Shown here: positions 9,082-18,808 of the stretch, one piece after another
How positions within the stretch are numbered: position 1 is the stretch's first letter
Layout: every line of letters begins with the position of its first letter
Origin: Janibacter sp. CX7
Lineage (GTDB): Bacteria > Actinomycetota > Actinomycetes > Actinomycetales > Dermatophilaceae
Assembly (NCBI RefSeq): GCF_024362365.1
Contig: NZ_CP101464.1
Location: 2,480,001 to 2,544,000, forward strand
DNA length: 64,000 nucleotides
Direction of reading: 5' to 3'
Translations under genes and position numbers: made by a program
The notes under the pieces: generated by a model
What the model was told of the DNA's origin: nothing
The model's input: the letters and a program-made list of their open reading frames with translations, nothing else
Database searches by the model: none

Positions 9082-9225
9082 TGCTGGGGTCCTCCCGGGG
9101 AGGTGCGCCGCGCGGGCCGGTGTGCCGGCGCGGTCTGGAGTCACGGACAATGGACCCATCCTCTCACCGCGCACCGACTGGTCCGACGACAGCCGGCGCC
9201 ACCCCCTTCGTCCGCAGGAGCCGTC

Positions 9226-9651
9226 ATGACCACCGCCTCCCCCGAGAGCCAGCCGGCCTGGGACCCGGAGCAGGAGGAGGCCAGCGCCGAGGCCAACCCC
9301 GCACGGGGACAGCGGCGCTGGTGGGTCATCGGGATCGTCTTCGTCGTCGTCGCGACGCTGCTCACGGTGTGGTTCGGCGTCTCGAGCACGCGGGGCGCCG
9401 TGACGACGACCGACATCGGCTTCGAGCGCACGAGCGAGCGCCAGATCGTCATGATCTTCGAGGTCACCCGGCCCGAGGGCACGGCGCTCTCGTGCACGAT
9501 CACGGCGATGGACGGCCAGTACGGGCGGGTCGGGACCAAGGAGCAGGCCGTGCCCGCGGCCGACGAGCGGACCACCCGCGTGCGGGCCGCGGTGCGCACG
9601 ACGACGCGGGCCGTGACGGCCACCGTCCAGGGCTGCACCGCGGTGGACTGA
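9226..9651 (+). CDS. DUF4307 membrane protein
   Basis: A 141-aa protein with a polar N-terminus, one helix (about 31-54, [20 protein letters not shown]) and an extracytoplasmic beta-rich domain ending in a Cys (VQGCTAVD). It matches the DUF4307 family, which sits between mca and greA in many actinobacteria (Rv1081c position). The start ATG at 9226 follows CAGGAG. Role unknown. It is divergent from mca over 144 bp that must contain both promoters. Confidence 0.8.
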   Translation: MTTASPESQPAWDPEQEEASAEANPARGQRRWWVIGIVFVVVATLLTVWFGVSSTRGAVTTTDIGFERTSERQIVMIFEVTRPEGTALSCTITAMDGQYGRVGTKEQAVPAADERTTRVRAAVRTTTRAVTATVQGCTAVD

Positions 9652-9703
9652 CACCTGCATCTGCGTCGACTTGGCGGTACACTGGTCCTTTACCGCAACC
9701 GTG

Positions 9704-9727
9704 GGTCTGGACCGATCGGTCCAGACC
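9704..9727. promoter_or_regulatory. Perfect 24-bp palindrome in the greA leader
   Basis: GGTCTGGACC, GATC, GGTCCAGACC, followed by TTTGTG, lies 52-75 bp after DUF4307 and 93 bp before greA. It could terminate the DUF4307 transcript or be a structured greA leader. TACACT at 9678-9683 is a plausible greA -10, which would place the hairpin inside the greA 5' UTR. Confidence 0.5.
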
Positions 9728-9819
9728 TTTGTGCATCACCGGACGATCCGGGGCACCTCGGTTCACCGTCCGTGGGGGTCGAAGCAGATTCTGCACGGCT
9801 ACACAGCAAGGAGAGATCC

Positions 9820-10314
9820 GTGACCCAGACCGCGTCCACCGCGTCGTACCTGACCGAGGAGGCGTACGAGCGACTCCAGGCCGAGCTGCGTGAGCTCTCG
9901 GGCCCGGGTCGCATCGAGATCGCCAAGCGCATCGAGGCCGCCCGCGAGGAGGGCGACCTCAAGGAGAACGGTGGCTACCACGCCGCCAAGGAGGAGCAGG
10001 GCAAGATGGAGGCCCGCATCCGCCAGCTCAAGCAGATCCTCGACACCGCCATCGTCGGCGAGGCCCCGCCGGACGACGGTGTCGTCGAGCCCGGCATGGT
10101 CGTCACCGTCGAGCTCTTCGGCGACGAGGAGACCTTCCTCCTCGGCTCCCGCGAGATCGCCGACGGCAGCGACAGCATCGACGTCTACTCCGAGCAGTCC
10201 CCGCTCGGCGGCGCGATCAACGGCAAGAAGGTCGGCGAGACCGCCACCTACGACGCCCCCAACGGCAAGACCATCGAGGTCAAGATCCTGTCGGCGAAGC
10301 CCTACCAGGCCTGA
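9820..10314 (+). CDS. greA: Transcription elongation factor GreA
   Basis: Rescues backtracked RNA polymerase by stimulating transcript cleavage. The 164-aa protein has an N-terminal coiled coil (YLTEEAYERLQAELREL to about residue 80) with the tip acidic motif AAREEGDLKENGGYHAAKEEQ, and a C-terminal FKBP-like domain (GSREIADGSDSIDVYSEQSPLGGAINGKKVG). The GTG start at 9820 is set by AAGGAGAG just upstream and by the family N-terminus. A strong terminator follows. Confidence 0.97.
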   Translation: MTQTASTASYLTEEAYERLQAELRELSGPGRIEIAKRIEAAREEGDLKENGGYHAAKEEQGKMEARIRQLKQILDTAIVGEAPPDDGVVEPGMVVTVELFGDEETFLLGSREIADGSDSIDVYSEQSPLGGAINGKKVGETATYDAPNGKTIEVKILSAKPYQA

Positions 10315-10330
10315 CGCCACAGGGCTCCGC

Positions 10331-10374
10331 ACGAAGGGGAGGTCCCGACCAGCCGGTCGGGACCTCCCCTTCGT
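10331..10374. terminator. Bidirectional terminator between greA and a convergent gene
   Basis: A perfect 20-bp stem (arms beginning ACGAAGGGGAGGTCCCGACC) with an AGCC loop. It sits 17 bp after the greA stop and 11 bp from the end of the convergent gene at 10385. The arms contain the window-wide CCCCTTCG octamer. Confidence 0.85.
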
Positions 10375-10384
10375 CATGTCGTGG

Positions 10385-11041
10385 TCAGGGCAGCGGCGGC
10401 AGCCACCGGCCCGGGTCGCGCCAGTCGTCCGGCAGCTGCGCCCGGTCGACGTCCCGCGGGTCGAGGGGGACGTCGGAGCGGAGGAAGGCGCCGTTGTTCT
10501 CCGCAGGCAGCGGCTCGACCCGCGCCGGCGGCTCGACGGGGAGGTCGGAGCGACGGAAGGCCGGCAACGGCTCGACCCGCGCCGGCGGCTCGAAGCGCGA
10601 GCCGCCCGGCGACGTCGGGTCGAGGATCTCGCCGTCATCGACCAGCCCCGGGGGCACGGCGATCGGGTGGATGCGCAGCGGGGCCGGGACCACCGGGGTG
10701 TAGCGCTCGAAGGCGAGCCCGCTGTCACCGGAGTGGCCTCGCCCGCGACCACTGCCGCCCCCGGTGAAGATGCCGGAGGCGCGGCGCTGCGTCTCTGCCT
10801 CGTCGGCGAGCCGTCGGCTCTGCTGTCGCAGCGCACCCTCGGCGTCGTCGAGGCTGCGGTGCGCGATCCGCCAGTCCTTCGCGAACTTCTCGAAGTCGGG
10901 CCCCTCCCAGAGGGCCCGCAGACGCTGGAGCAGGACGGCCCCGCGGTCGCCGACGGCGGCGATGCTCTCGCCCTGCCGTCGCAGGGCCACGGCGGTGTCG
11001 TCGAGCTGCTCGACGTCCGCCCCATGGCTGATGTGCCGCAC
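10385..11041 (-). CDS. WXG100-like protein with proline-rich C-terminal tail
   Basis: A 218-aa protein. Its N-terminal 95 residues form a predicted helical hairpin with ALWEGPDFEKFAKDW, the W-x-G turn of the WXG100 superfamily. The C-terminal half is low-complexity and contains two near-identical PPARVEPLPA segments followed by RRSD/LRSD. GTG start at 11041 with GGGAGG 7 nt upstream. No ESX/type VII secretion ATPase or partner WXG gene lies in this window, so secretion is only a possibility. I do not recognise a specific family for the tail. Confidence 0.65.
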   Translation of the reverse strand: MRHISHGADVEQLDDTAVALRRQGESIAAVGDRGAVLLQRLRALWEGPDFEKFAKDWRIAHRSLDDAEGALRQQSRRLADEAETQRRASGIFTGGGSGRGRGHSGDSGLAFERYTPVVPAPLRIHPIAVPPGLVDDGEILDPTSPGGSRFEPPARVEPLPAFRRSDLPVEPPARVEPLPAENNGAFLRSDVPLDPRDVDRAQLPDDWRDPGRWLPPLP

Positions 11042-11140
11042 GCGCCGGCCTCCCTTCGCTGTCGGGACCACCCTAGGCAGTCCCGGCGTGCGCCCCCAAT
11101 GGGGAGGACTCCCCTCAGGTGCGGGTGGGAGGATGTGGGC

Positions 11141-11842
11141 ATGTTCGGTCGTGCGATCCCGCCCATGCCCACCGCCGAGAGTGCCCTGCCGGGCCGCCCG
11201 GAGCGCCCCTTCACCGTGCCGACGACGCACGCGGTGCTCGGGACGCCCCTCGAGGGTCCGTGGCCCGAGGGCACCGAGGTGCTCCACATCGCGATGGGCT
11301 GCTTCTGGGGAGCGGAGCGGATCATGTGGCAGCTGCCGGGCGTCGTGACGACGGCGGCCGGTTACATGGGCGGCTTCACTCCCCACCCGACCTACGAGGA
11401 GACGTGCACCGGCCTGACCGGTCACACCGAGAGCGTCCTCGTGGCCTACGACCCCGAGCGCACGCGGCCGGAGCTGCTGCTCAAGGCCTTCTGGGAGAAC
11501 CACGACCCGACGACGGCGGACCGCCAGGGCAACGACGTCGGCACGCAGTACCGCTCGGCGATCTACTGGACCACCGACGAGCAGCGCGCGGCCGTCGAGG
11601 CGACGGCCGCGGCCTTCGGCGAGGAGCTGCGGCGGCACAACCTGCCGCCGGTCGTCACCGAGATGCGTCCCGCGAGCGAGGCCGGCACCTTCTGGTATGC
11701 CGAGGACTACCACCAGCAGTACCTGCACAAGAACCCCGGCGGCTACTGCAACCACGGCCCCAACGGCCTGACCTGCCAGGTCGGCATCCTGCGTCAGGAC
11801 GAGGTGCCCAGCCAGGAGTCGGTGCTGGGCCGCGACGCCTGA
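11141..11842 (+). CDS. msrA: Peptide-methionine (S)-S-oxide reductase
   Basis: Reduces the S epimer of methionine sulfoxide in oxidised proteins. The 233-aa protein has the catalytic Cys54 in AMGCFWGAER, then GGFTPHPTYEETCTGLTGHTE and the DYHQQYLHKNPGGYCNHG region. C-terminal cysteines in YCNHGPNGLTC probably act as resolving residues. The N-terminal extension (FGRAIPPMPTAESALPG...) is typical of the actinobacterial/E. coli long form. ATG at 11141 with GGGAGGA upstream. Confidence 0.96.
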   Translation: MFGRAIPPMPTAESALPGRPERPFTVPTTHAVLGTPLEGPWPEGTEVLHIAMGCFWGAERIMWQLPGVVTTAAGYMGGFTPHPTYEETCTGLTGHTESVLVAYDPERTRPELLLKAFWENHDPTTADRQGNDVGTQYRSAIYWTTDEQRAAVEATAAAFGEELRRHNLPPVVTEMRPASEAGTFWYAEDYHQQYLHKNPGGYCNHGPNGLTCQVGILRQDEVPSQESVLGRDA

Positions 11843-11848
11843 CCCCGG

Positions 11849-12328
11849 TCACCTGCCGAGGAGCCGGCGCCACCACCGGCGAGGCGAAGGGGGCGGCACC
11901 TGGGCCTCCTCCGGCTCCGGGGAGAGCGCCCGCTCCTCGCGCAGCCGGCGCCACGCCGCGACCATCTGCTCGACGTCGACCGTCGGGGCCAGCGGTGGCG
12001 CCGTCGGCCCGAAGGTCGGGCGCCGGCGCTCGTCGAGCACGCGCTGGTTGAAGTCGCGCAGCAGCTCGCGCACGTCGGCCTCGTGGCGCTCGTCGACGAG
12101 GGACTGCGGGTAGCCGGCGGCCTCGCGTCGCAGCTGCAGCGCGGGCGGCAGCGCGTCGCTGCTGTCGAGCCCCTCGCGGGCCATCATCCCCTTGACCCAC
12201 CAGTCGGGGTCGCTGCTCTCGATCCCGCGCAGGGGCCGGCCGGCGCCGGGCAGGTCGTCGAACTCCCCGCGCTCGGTGGCCTCACGGATCTGACGCTCGA
12301 TCCACCCTTCGTACGGCGGTACTCCCAT
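11849..12328 (-). CDS. DUF1992 (DnaJ-homologue subfamily C28-like) protein
   Basis: A 159-aa soluble protein beginning MGVPPYEGWIERQIREATERGEFDDLPGAG, the signature of DUF1992: a short helical segment followed by the conserved G-E-F-D-x-L-P-G-x-G-x-P block. The central part is helical with REAAGYPQSLVDER, and the C-terminus is proline-rich and basic. Function unknown. Start ATG at 12328. It converges with msrA with only a few bases between stops and lies 20 bp downstream of the lipoprotein gene on the same strand. Confidence 0.75.
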   Translation of the reverse strand: MGVPPYEGWIERQIREATERGEFDDLPGAGRPLRGIESSDPDWWVKGMMAREGLDSSDALPPALQLRREAAGYPQSLVDERHEADVRELLRDFNQRVLDERRRPTFGPTAPPLAPTVDVEQMVAAWRRLREERALSPEPEEAQVPPPSPRRWWRRLLGR

Positions 12329-12348
12329 GCCCCCAGTGTGGCCCGGGC

Positions 12349-12804
12349 TCACTCCCCGCGGGCGGAGACGACCACGACGTCGCGGTCGGCGGCGACCCAG
12401 GCGTCGACCTGCCATCCCTCGGGACCGGCGAGGGTCACGGGGTCGAGCTCGGCGCTGTCGACCTCGTCGCGCACCACGTCGACGACGTCCATCTGCGGAC
12501 CGGGGTCCGACGACGCCTGCGATCGAAGGGAGTCGGCCACCTCCGGCTCGACGGTCACCGCGGCGTCGATCCAGTAGGTCGAGGGGCCGGGGGCGGTCCG
12601 GTCGCCGCCGAGGGTGCCGGACTGCCACGTCGCCGACACCGGGTCACCGAGGTCGGGGAATCGCGATGTCAGCGGCTCGAGGTCGGTGCGGGTGCCGCGC
12701 TCGTCGACGCTCTTGGTCGGCTCCGTGGGCGGCTGCGGCCCGCTGCCCCCTCCGCACCCGGCGAGGGCGAGGAGGGCGGCGAGGAGCAGGCCGACGGTGC
12801 GCAC
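12349..12804 (-). CDS. Putative lipoprotein
   Basis: A 151-aa protein with a short signal and lipobox (LLALLALAGC, lipidated Cys17), a Gly/Pro linker and an extracytoplasmic domain of about 115 residues rich in Asp and Val. No family recognised. The GTG at 12804 is separated by 1 nt from the stop of the dienoyl-CoA reductase gene, so both are probably on one transcript. The lipobox is the only firm functional indicator and implies anchoring to the outer face of the membrane. Confidence 0.7.
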   Translation of the reverse strand: MRTVGLLLAALLALAGCGGGSGPQPPTEPTKSVDERGTRTDLEPLTSRFPDLGDPVSATWQSGTLGGDRTAPGPSTYWIDAAVTVEPEVADSLRSQASSDPGPQMDVVDVVRDEVDSAELDPVTLAGPEGWQVDAWVAADRDVVVVSARGE

Positions 12805-12805
12805 G

Positions 12806-14947
<2,142 letters not shown>

Positions 14948-14949
14948 TC

Positions 14950-15945
14950 ATGGCAGAGCTGGGACGCATCGTCGGCAAGGCCGCGCTGGGGGCCGCTGGC
15001 ACCGCCGCAGCCAGCGCGACGCTCGCCGGTCTCGGCTACGGCCTGATCCAGGCCGAGGCCAGGATCACCCGCAAGATCGTCGGCAACCCCTTCGACGGAG
15101 CGCCCGACGACGACGGCGTCTACGGCGCTGCACCCGGCGAGCCGGTGCAGCTGCTCGTGCTCGGTGACTCGACCGCCGCGGGCATGGGTGCGGACAACCG
15201 CTACCAGACCATCGGGGCGATCCTGTCGACCGGTCTCGCCGCGATCATGGGCCGGCCGGTGGAGCTGACCAACGAGGCCGTCGTCGGCGCGGAGTCGTCC
15301 GACCTCAGCGCCCAGCTGTCCAGGGCGCTCGCCCGGGTCGACCAGCCCGACGTCGCGGTCATCCTCATCGGCGCCAACGACGTCACCCACCGCATCGACC
15401 GGGCGGTGTCCGTGCAGCACCTCGAGCGCACCGTGCGCTACCTGCGCACCCTCGACGTCCCGGTCGTCGTCGCGACCTGCCCCGATCTCGGCACGGTCGA
15501 GCCGGTGCCCTTCCCGCTCAACAAGCTGCTGCGCCAGTGGAGCCGCGAGCTCGCCGCCGCCCAGACCGTCGCGGCCGTCGCCGCCGGGGCACGGACCGTG
15601 TCGGTCGGCGACCTTCTCGGGCCGGAGTTCGCCGCCAGTCCGTCGATCATGTTCAGCCAGGACCGCTTCCACCCCTCGGCCGCGGGCTATGCCCGGGTGG
15701 CCTCGGCGCTGCTGCCGTCGGTGGCCGCCGAGGTCGACGCATGGCCCGAGGGCGCGACCCACGACTCCGAGCCGGAGGCGGCACGTGGCGAGGGCATCGG
15801 CGCCCTCGACGACGCCGCCGAGCGGGCGGCCTCCTCCCCCGGCACCGAGGTCGGCCCCGCCGAGCTGCGCGGCCGCAGCCACGGCCCCCGCGGCCCCTGG
15901 GCCATGCTCCGCCGCCGCGGCGAGCACGAGGTCACGGACGTCTGA
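14950..15945 (+). CDS. SGNH/GDSL-type hydrolase
   Basis: A 331-aa SGNH-fold esterase. Block I is VLGDSTAAGMG (nucleophile Ser74), block III is ILIGANDVTH (Asn of the oxyanion hole) and block V is DRFHPSAAGY (Asp/His). A hydrophobic N-terminal helix (about 10-35) suggests membrane association. The C-terminal 60 residues are charged and disordered. The position next to metB/cbs matches mycobacterial Rv1075c (from memory), an esterase, but the natural substrate is unknown. ATG at 14950 with AGGAG immediately upstream. Convergent with the small gene ending at 16151. Confidence 0.85.
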   Translation: MAELGRIVGKAALGAAGTAAASATLAGLGYGLIQAEARITRKIVGNPFDGAPDDDGVYGAAPGEPVQLLVLGDSTAAGMGADNRYQTIGAILSTGLAAIMGRPVELTNEAVVGAESSDLSAQLSRALARVDQPDVAVILIGANDVTHRIDRAVSVQHLERTVRYLRTLDVPVVVATCPDLGTVEPVPFPLNKLLRQWSRELAAAQTVAAVAAGARTVSVGDLLGPEFAASPSIMFSQDRFHPSAAGYARVASALLPSVAAEVDAWPEGATHDSEPEAARGEGIGALDDAAERAASSPGTEVGPAELRGRSHGPRGPWAMLRRRGEHEVTDV

Positions 15946-15975
15946 GCCCGCCCGTGCCTCCGGCTCCCTGATGTC

Positions 15976-16134
15976 CGCATCTCCTCAAGGAAATGCGCAG
16001 GCCGGACTGCATTGCCCAACGGCAATGCGCGGACCGGGCTGCATTGCCCAACGGCAATGCGCGGACCGGGCTGCATTGCCCAATGGCAATGCAGAGGCCG
16101 GCCCCTGACGTTCGCATTTCCTTGAGGAAATGCG
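15976..16134. repeat. Compound palindrome array: three 32-bp units flanked by inverted 22-bp palindromes
   Basis: Three direct units start at 16007, 16039 and 16071 with CTGCATTGCCCAACGGCAAT or its CAATGG variant, each a palindrome, spaced exactly 32 bp. The cluster is bounded by CGCATCTCC-TCAA-GGAAATGCG (15976-15997) and its inverted counterpart CGCATTTCC-TTGA-GGAAATGCG (16113-16134). It fills the gap between convergent genes. The 32-bp period equals three helical turns. Confidence 0.9.
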
Positions 16135-16150
16135 AAGGTGTGGGCGCGGG

Positions 16151-16408
16151 TCAGGCCCAGGTCAGGCGAAGGGAGGCGAGCCGCTGCGCGAGGTCAGCGG
16201 ACTCCCCTTCGGCCCGGCAGACGTCGAAGACGACCACCCGTAGCTGGTCCATGACCACGGCCGGGCCGAGGTCGGGCAGCGGCTCGCCCGCGAGGTCGGC
16301 CATGAGCTCGTGCACGCCCGCAACGCGCTCGGCCGCGCGGTCCAGCGGCAGCTGCTGCCACCTGCGGACCACGCGGCCGAGCTCGGTCGCGACGTCGTCG
16401 GGGATCAA
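16151..16408 (-). CDS. Small hypothetical helical protein coupled to the Bax1-I gene
   Basis: An 85-aa, mostly helical and acidic protein ([20 protein letters not shown]...). It starts at a TTG (16408) that overlaps the stop of the upstream Bax1-I gene as TTGA; a downstream GTG is the alternative start. No family recognised. Coding character is supported by third-position GC and by the tight overlap. It lies right beside the palindrome array at 15976-16134. Confidence 0.55.
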   Translation of the reverse strand: MIPDDVATELGRVVRRWQQLPLDRAAERVAGVHELMADLAGEPLPDLGPAVVMDQLRVVVFDVCRAEGESADLAQRLASLRLTWA

Positions 16409-17403
16409 TCCGAGCGGAGCCGGGCCAGCAGGCGCAGCAGCTCGAGGTAGAGCCAGACGAGCGTGACAAGGAGACCGATCGCCAGGTGCCAGCCGTAGCT
16501 GACCGTCGCCTGGGTGCGGATCGCGGTCTCGATGTTGTCGAAGTCGAGCGCCAGGGTGACCGCGGCCAGACCGGTGCCGAAGACCGAGATGCCGATGCCG
16601 AGCCAGCCGGTGCCACCGAACCCGAAGGGCGAGCCGTCGAAGAAGAGCATGTAGCCGAGGTTGATCAGCGAGAAGACGAAGTAGCCGACGACCATCATGC
16701 TGACGATGGCTCGGAACTTCTGCGTCACCTTGATGACACCCGTGCGGTAGAGGATGAGCATCGCGCCGAAGACGCAGAGCGTCGCGAGGATCGCCTGGGT
16801 GACGATCGACTCGAAGACGCTCGAGCCCACCGGGTCGTAGATCTGGTGGTAGAAGCCGCTGATCGGCCCGACGAAGAGTCCCTCGAGGACGGCGTAGAGG
16901 ACCGCGACGACGACGCCGACGGGCTTGCGGCGGAACATCATGAACAGGCTCATGCCGATGGTGCCCACGAGGCCGACCATCATCATCAGGCCGCCGACCG
17001 CCGGAACCATCGCCGACAGGGTCCAACCGATCGCCGAGACCGCGAGCAGCACGGCGAAGAGCGCTCCGGTACGCAGCAGGACGTCGTCGAGGGTGATCGG
17101 CCGGTTGTCGCCGCCACCGCCGCCGAAGCCACCGGCGGGCCCGGGCTGGCCGTAGCCCGGCTGCGGCTGACCGTAGGGCTGCTGGCCGTACTGCTGCGGC
17201 TGGCCGTACTGCTGGGGCTGGCCGTACTGCTGGGGCTGGCCGTAGGGCTGGCCCTGCTGGGGCGCGTATCCCTGGTTGCCGTAGGCCTGCTGTCCGTACT
17301 GCTGCTGGCCGTACTGCTGCTGGGGCACCTGCCCCGTGTCACGGAAGCCGGCGTAGCCGCGCTGGGCGTCCTGCTCGACCCGGCCGAGGATCGGGTTGCT
17401 CAT
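16405..17403 (-). CDS. Bax inhibitor-1-like (YccA/Bax1-I family) membrane protein with Gln-rich N-terminus
   Basis: A 332-aa protein. Residues 1 to about 100 are a low-complexity Gln/Tyr/Gly/Pro tail with three or four tandem GQPQQY units, followed by a Gly run. After that come seven hydrophobic helices of the Bax1-I/UPF0005 fold ([26 protein letters not shown] C-terminal Asp motif seen as [10 protein letters not shown]). Family members are pH-sensitive ion (Ca2+) leak channels in studied cases; the role here is unknown. The cytosolic repeats could mediate self-association. ATG at 17403. Confidence 0.85.
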   Translation of the reverse strand: MSNPILGRVEQDAQRGYAGFRDTGQVPQQQYGQQQYGQQAYGNQGYAPQQGQPYGQPQQYGQPQQYGQPQQYGQQPYGQPQPGYGQPGPAGGFGGGGGDNRPITLDDVLLRTGALFAVLLAVSAIGWTLSAMVPAVGGLMMMVGLVGTIGMSLFMMFRRKPVGVVVAVLYAVLEGLFVGPISGFYHQIYDPVGSSVFESIVTQAILATLCVFGAMLILYRTGVIKVTQKFRAIVSMMVVGYFVFSLINLGYMLFFDGSPFGFGGTGWLGIGISVFGTGLAAVTLALDFDNIETAIRTQATVSYGWHLAIGLLVTLVWLYLELLRLLARLRSD

Positions 17404-17551
17404 CGTCTGCTCCTGATGGGGCTGGCGCGGCCGCGAAGCCGCTGAGGTGTCACCAGACTAAGCGGTTGGCATGCGGCCAGTGTTCCCGGATCCACACGCC
17501 GTTGTCGGATCGCAAGCGATGGGCCGGGCGCGAAGCCCCGCAGCGCACCCC

Positions 17552-17611
17552 GTCAGGTGGTCGCCTGGTGCTGCACACCGGTCGTGATGCAGCACCCGAC
17601 GACCACCTGAC
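17552..17611. repeat. Long two-stem hairpin downstream of metB
   Basis: Outer arms GTCAGGTGGTCG and CGACCACCTGAC (12 bp) enclose inner arms GGTGCTGCA and TGCAGCACC (9 bp), separated by 3-nt bulges CCT and CGA. It begins 13 nt beyond the metB stop and could end the cbs-metB transcript, though no T-run follows. The rest of 17404-17551 is presumably the promoter of the Bax1-I gene. Confidence 0.65.
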
Positions 17612-17624
17612 CGTGCGAGGGGGG

Positions 17625-18806
17625 TCAGCCCAGGCCGTCGAGAGCCTGCTCGAGGTCGGCGAGCAGGTCGGAGACGTCCTCGATCCCGACGGACAGGCGC
17701 ACCAGGTCGTCGGGCACCTCGAGCATCGAGCCGGCGGTCGACGCGTGGGTCATCGCGCCCGGGTGCTCGATGAGCGACTCGATGCCGCCGAGCGACTCGG
17801 CGAGGGTGAAGATCTCGGTCCGCGCGCACAGCTGCTGCGCGGCCTCGCGCCCACCCGCCATGCGCACCGAGATCATGCCGCCGAAGCGGGACATCTGGCG
17901 CGCCGCCACCTCGTGGCCCGGGTGCTCGGGCAGCCCCGGGTAGAGGATCGAGGTGATCTCCGAGCGGCTCGAGAGCAGGTCGACGACCGCCTCGGCGTTG
18001 TCGCAGTGCCGGTCCATCCGCACGCCGAGCGTCTTGATGCCGCGCATCGTCAGGTAGGCGTCGAAGGGGCCGGGGACGCCTCCGGAGCCGTTCTGCAGGA
18101 AGGCGACGTCGGCGTCGATCTGCTCGTCGTCGGTGACGAGCAGGCCCCCGACGACGTCGCTGTGGCCGCCGAGGTACTTGGTGCTCGAGTGGAGCACGAC
18201 GTCGGCGCCCCGCGTGAGCGGCTGCTGCAGGTAGGGGCTGGCAAAGGTGTTGTCGACGACCAGCCGCGCACCGCCCGCGTGGGCGACCTCGGCGACGGCC
18301 TCGATGTCGCCGATGTTGAGCAGCGGGTTGGTCGGCGTCTCGAGCCACACGAGCTTGGTGGTCGGGCGCATCGCCGCGCGGATCGCGTCGACGTCGCCGA
18401 CCGGCGCCGGCGTGTGCTCGATCCCCCACTGGGAGAAGACCTTGTCGATGAGCCGGAAGGTGCCGCCGTAGGCGTCGTCGGGGATGACGAGGTGGTCCCC
18501 CGGACGAAGGGAGGCCCGCAGGATCGCGTCGGTCGCGGCCATGCCGGAGGCGAAGGCACGACCGAAGGTGCCGGACTCGATGGACGCGGCATTGGCCTCG
18601 AGGGCCTGGCGGGTCGGGTTGCCGGTGCGGGCGTACTCGAAGCCGCCGCGCATGCCGCCGACGCCGTCCTGGGCGAAGGTCGAGCTGGCGTAGATCGGGA
18701 CGTTGACCGCGCCGGTCAGCGGGTCGGGCTCGTAGCCGGCGTGGATCGCCCGGGTGGCGAACCCCTGGGTCGCGTGCGCGTCGGCCGCGCTCTTGCGCTC
18801 GGACAT
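17625..18806 (-). CDS. metB: Cystathionine gamma-synthase/gamma-lyase (PLP-dependent)
   Basis: A 393-aa fold-type I PLP enzyme of the Cys/Met metabolism family. Lys210 in HSSTKYLGGHSD carries PLP. EYARTGNPTR, ASGMAATDA, LVVDNTFASPY and ESLGGIESLIEHP are family blocks. Starting 2 nt after cbs, it is in one operon with a cystathionine beta-synthase. That pairing suggests reverse transsulfuration (homocysteine to cysteine), so gamma-lyase activity is as likely as synthase. Sequence alone does not separate the two. ATG at 18806. Confidence 0.9.
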   Translation of the reverse strand: MSERKSAADAHATQGFATRAIHAGYEPDPLTGAVNVPIYASSTFAQDGVGGMRGGFEYARTGNPTRQALEANAASIESGTFGRAFASGMAATDAILRASLRPGDHLVIPDDAYGGTFRLIDKVFSQWGIEHTPAPVGDVDAIRAAMRPTTKLVWLETPTNPLLNIGDIEAVAEVAHAGGARLVVDNTFASPYLQQPLTRGADVVLHSSTKYLGGHSDVVGGLLVTDDEQIDADVAFLQNGSGGVPGPFDAYLTMRGIKTLGVRMDRHCDNAEAVVDLLSSRSEITSILYPGLPEHPGHEVAARQMSRFGGMISVRMAGGREAAQQLCARTEIFTLAESLGGIESLIEHPGAMTHASTAGSMLEVPDDLVRLSVGIEDVSDLLADLEQALDGLG

Positions 18807-18808
18807 GG

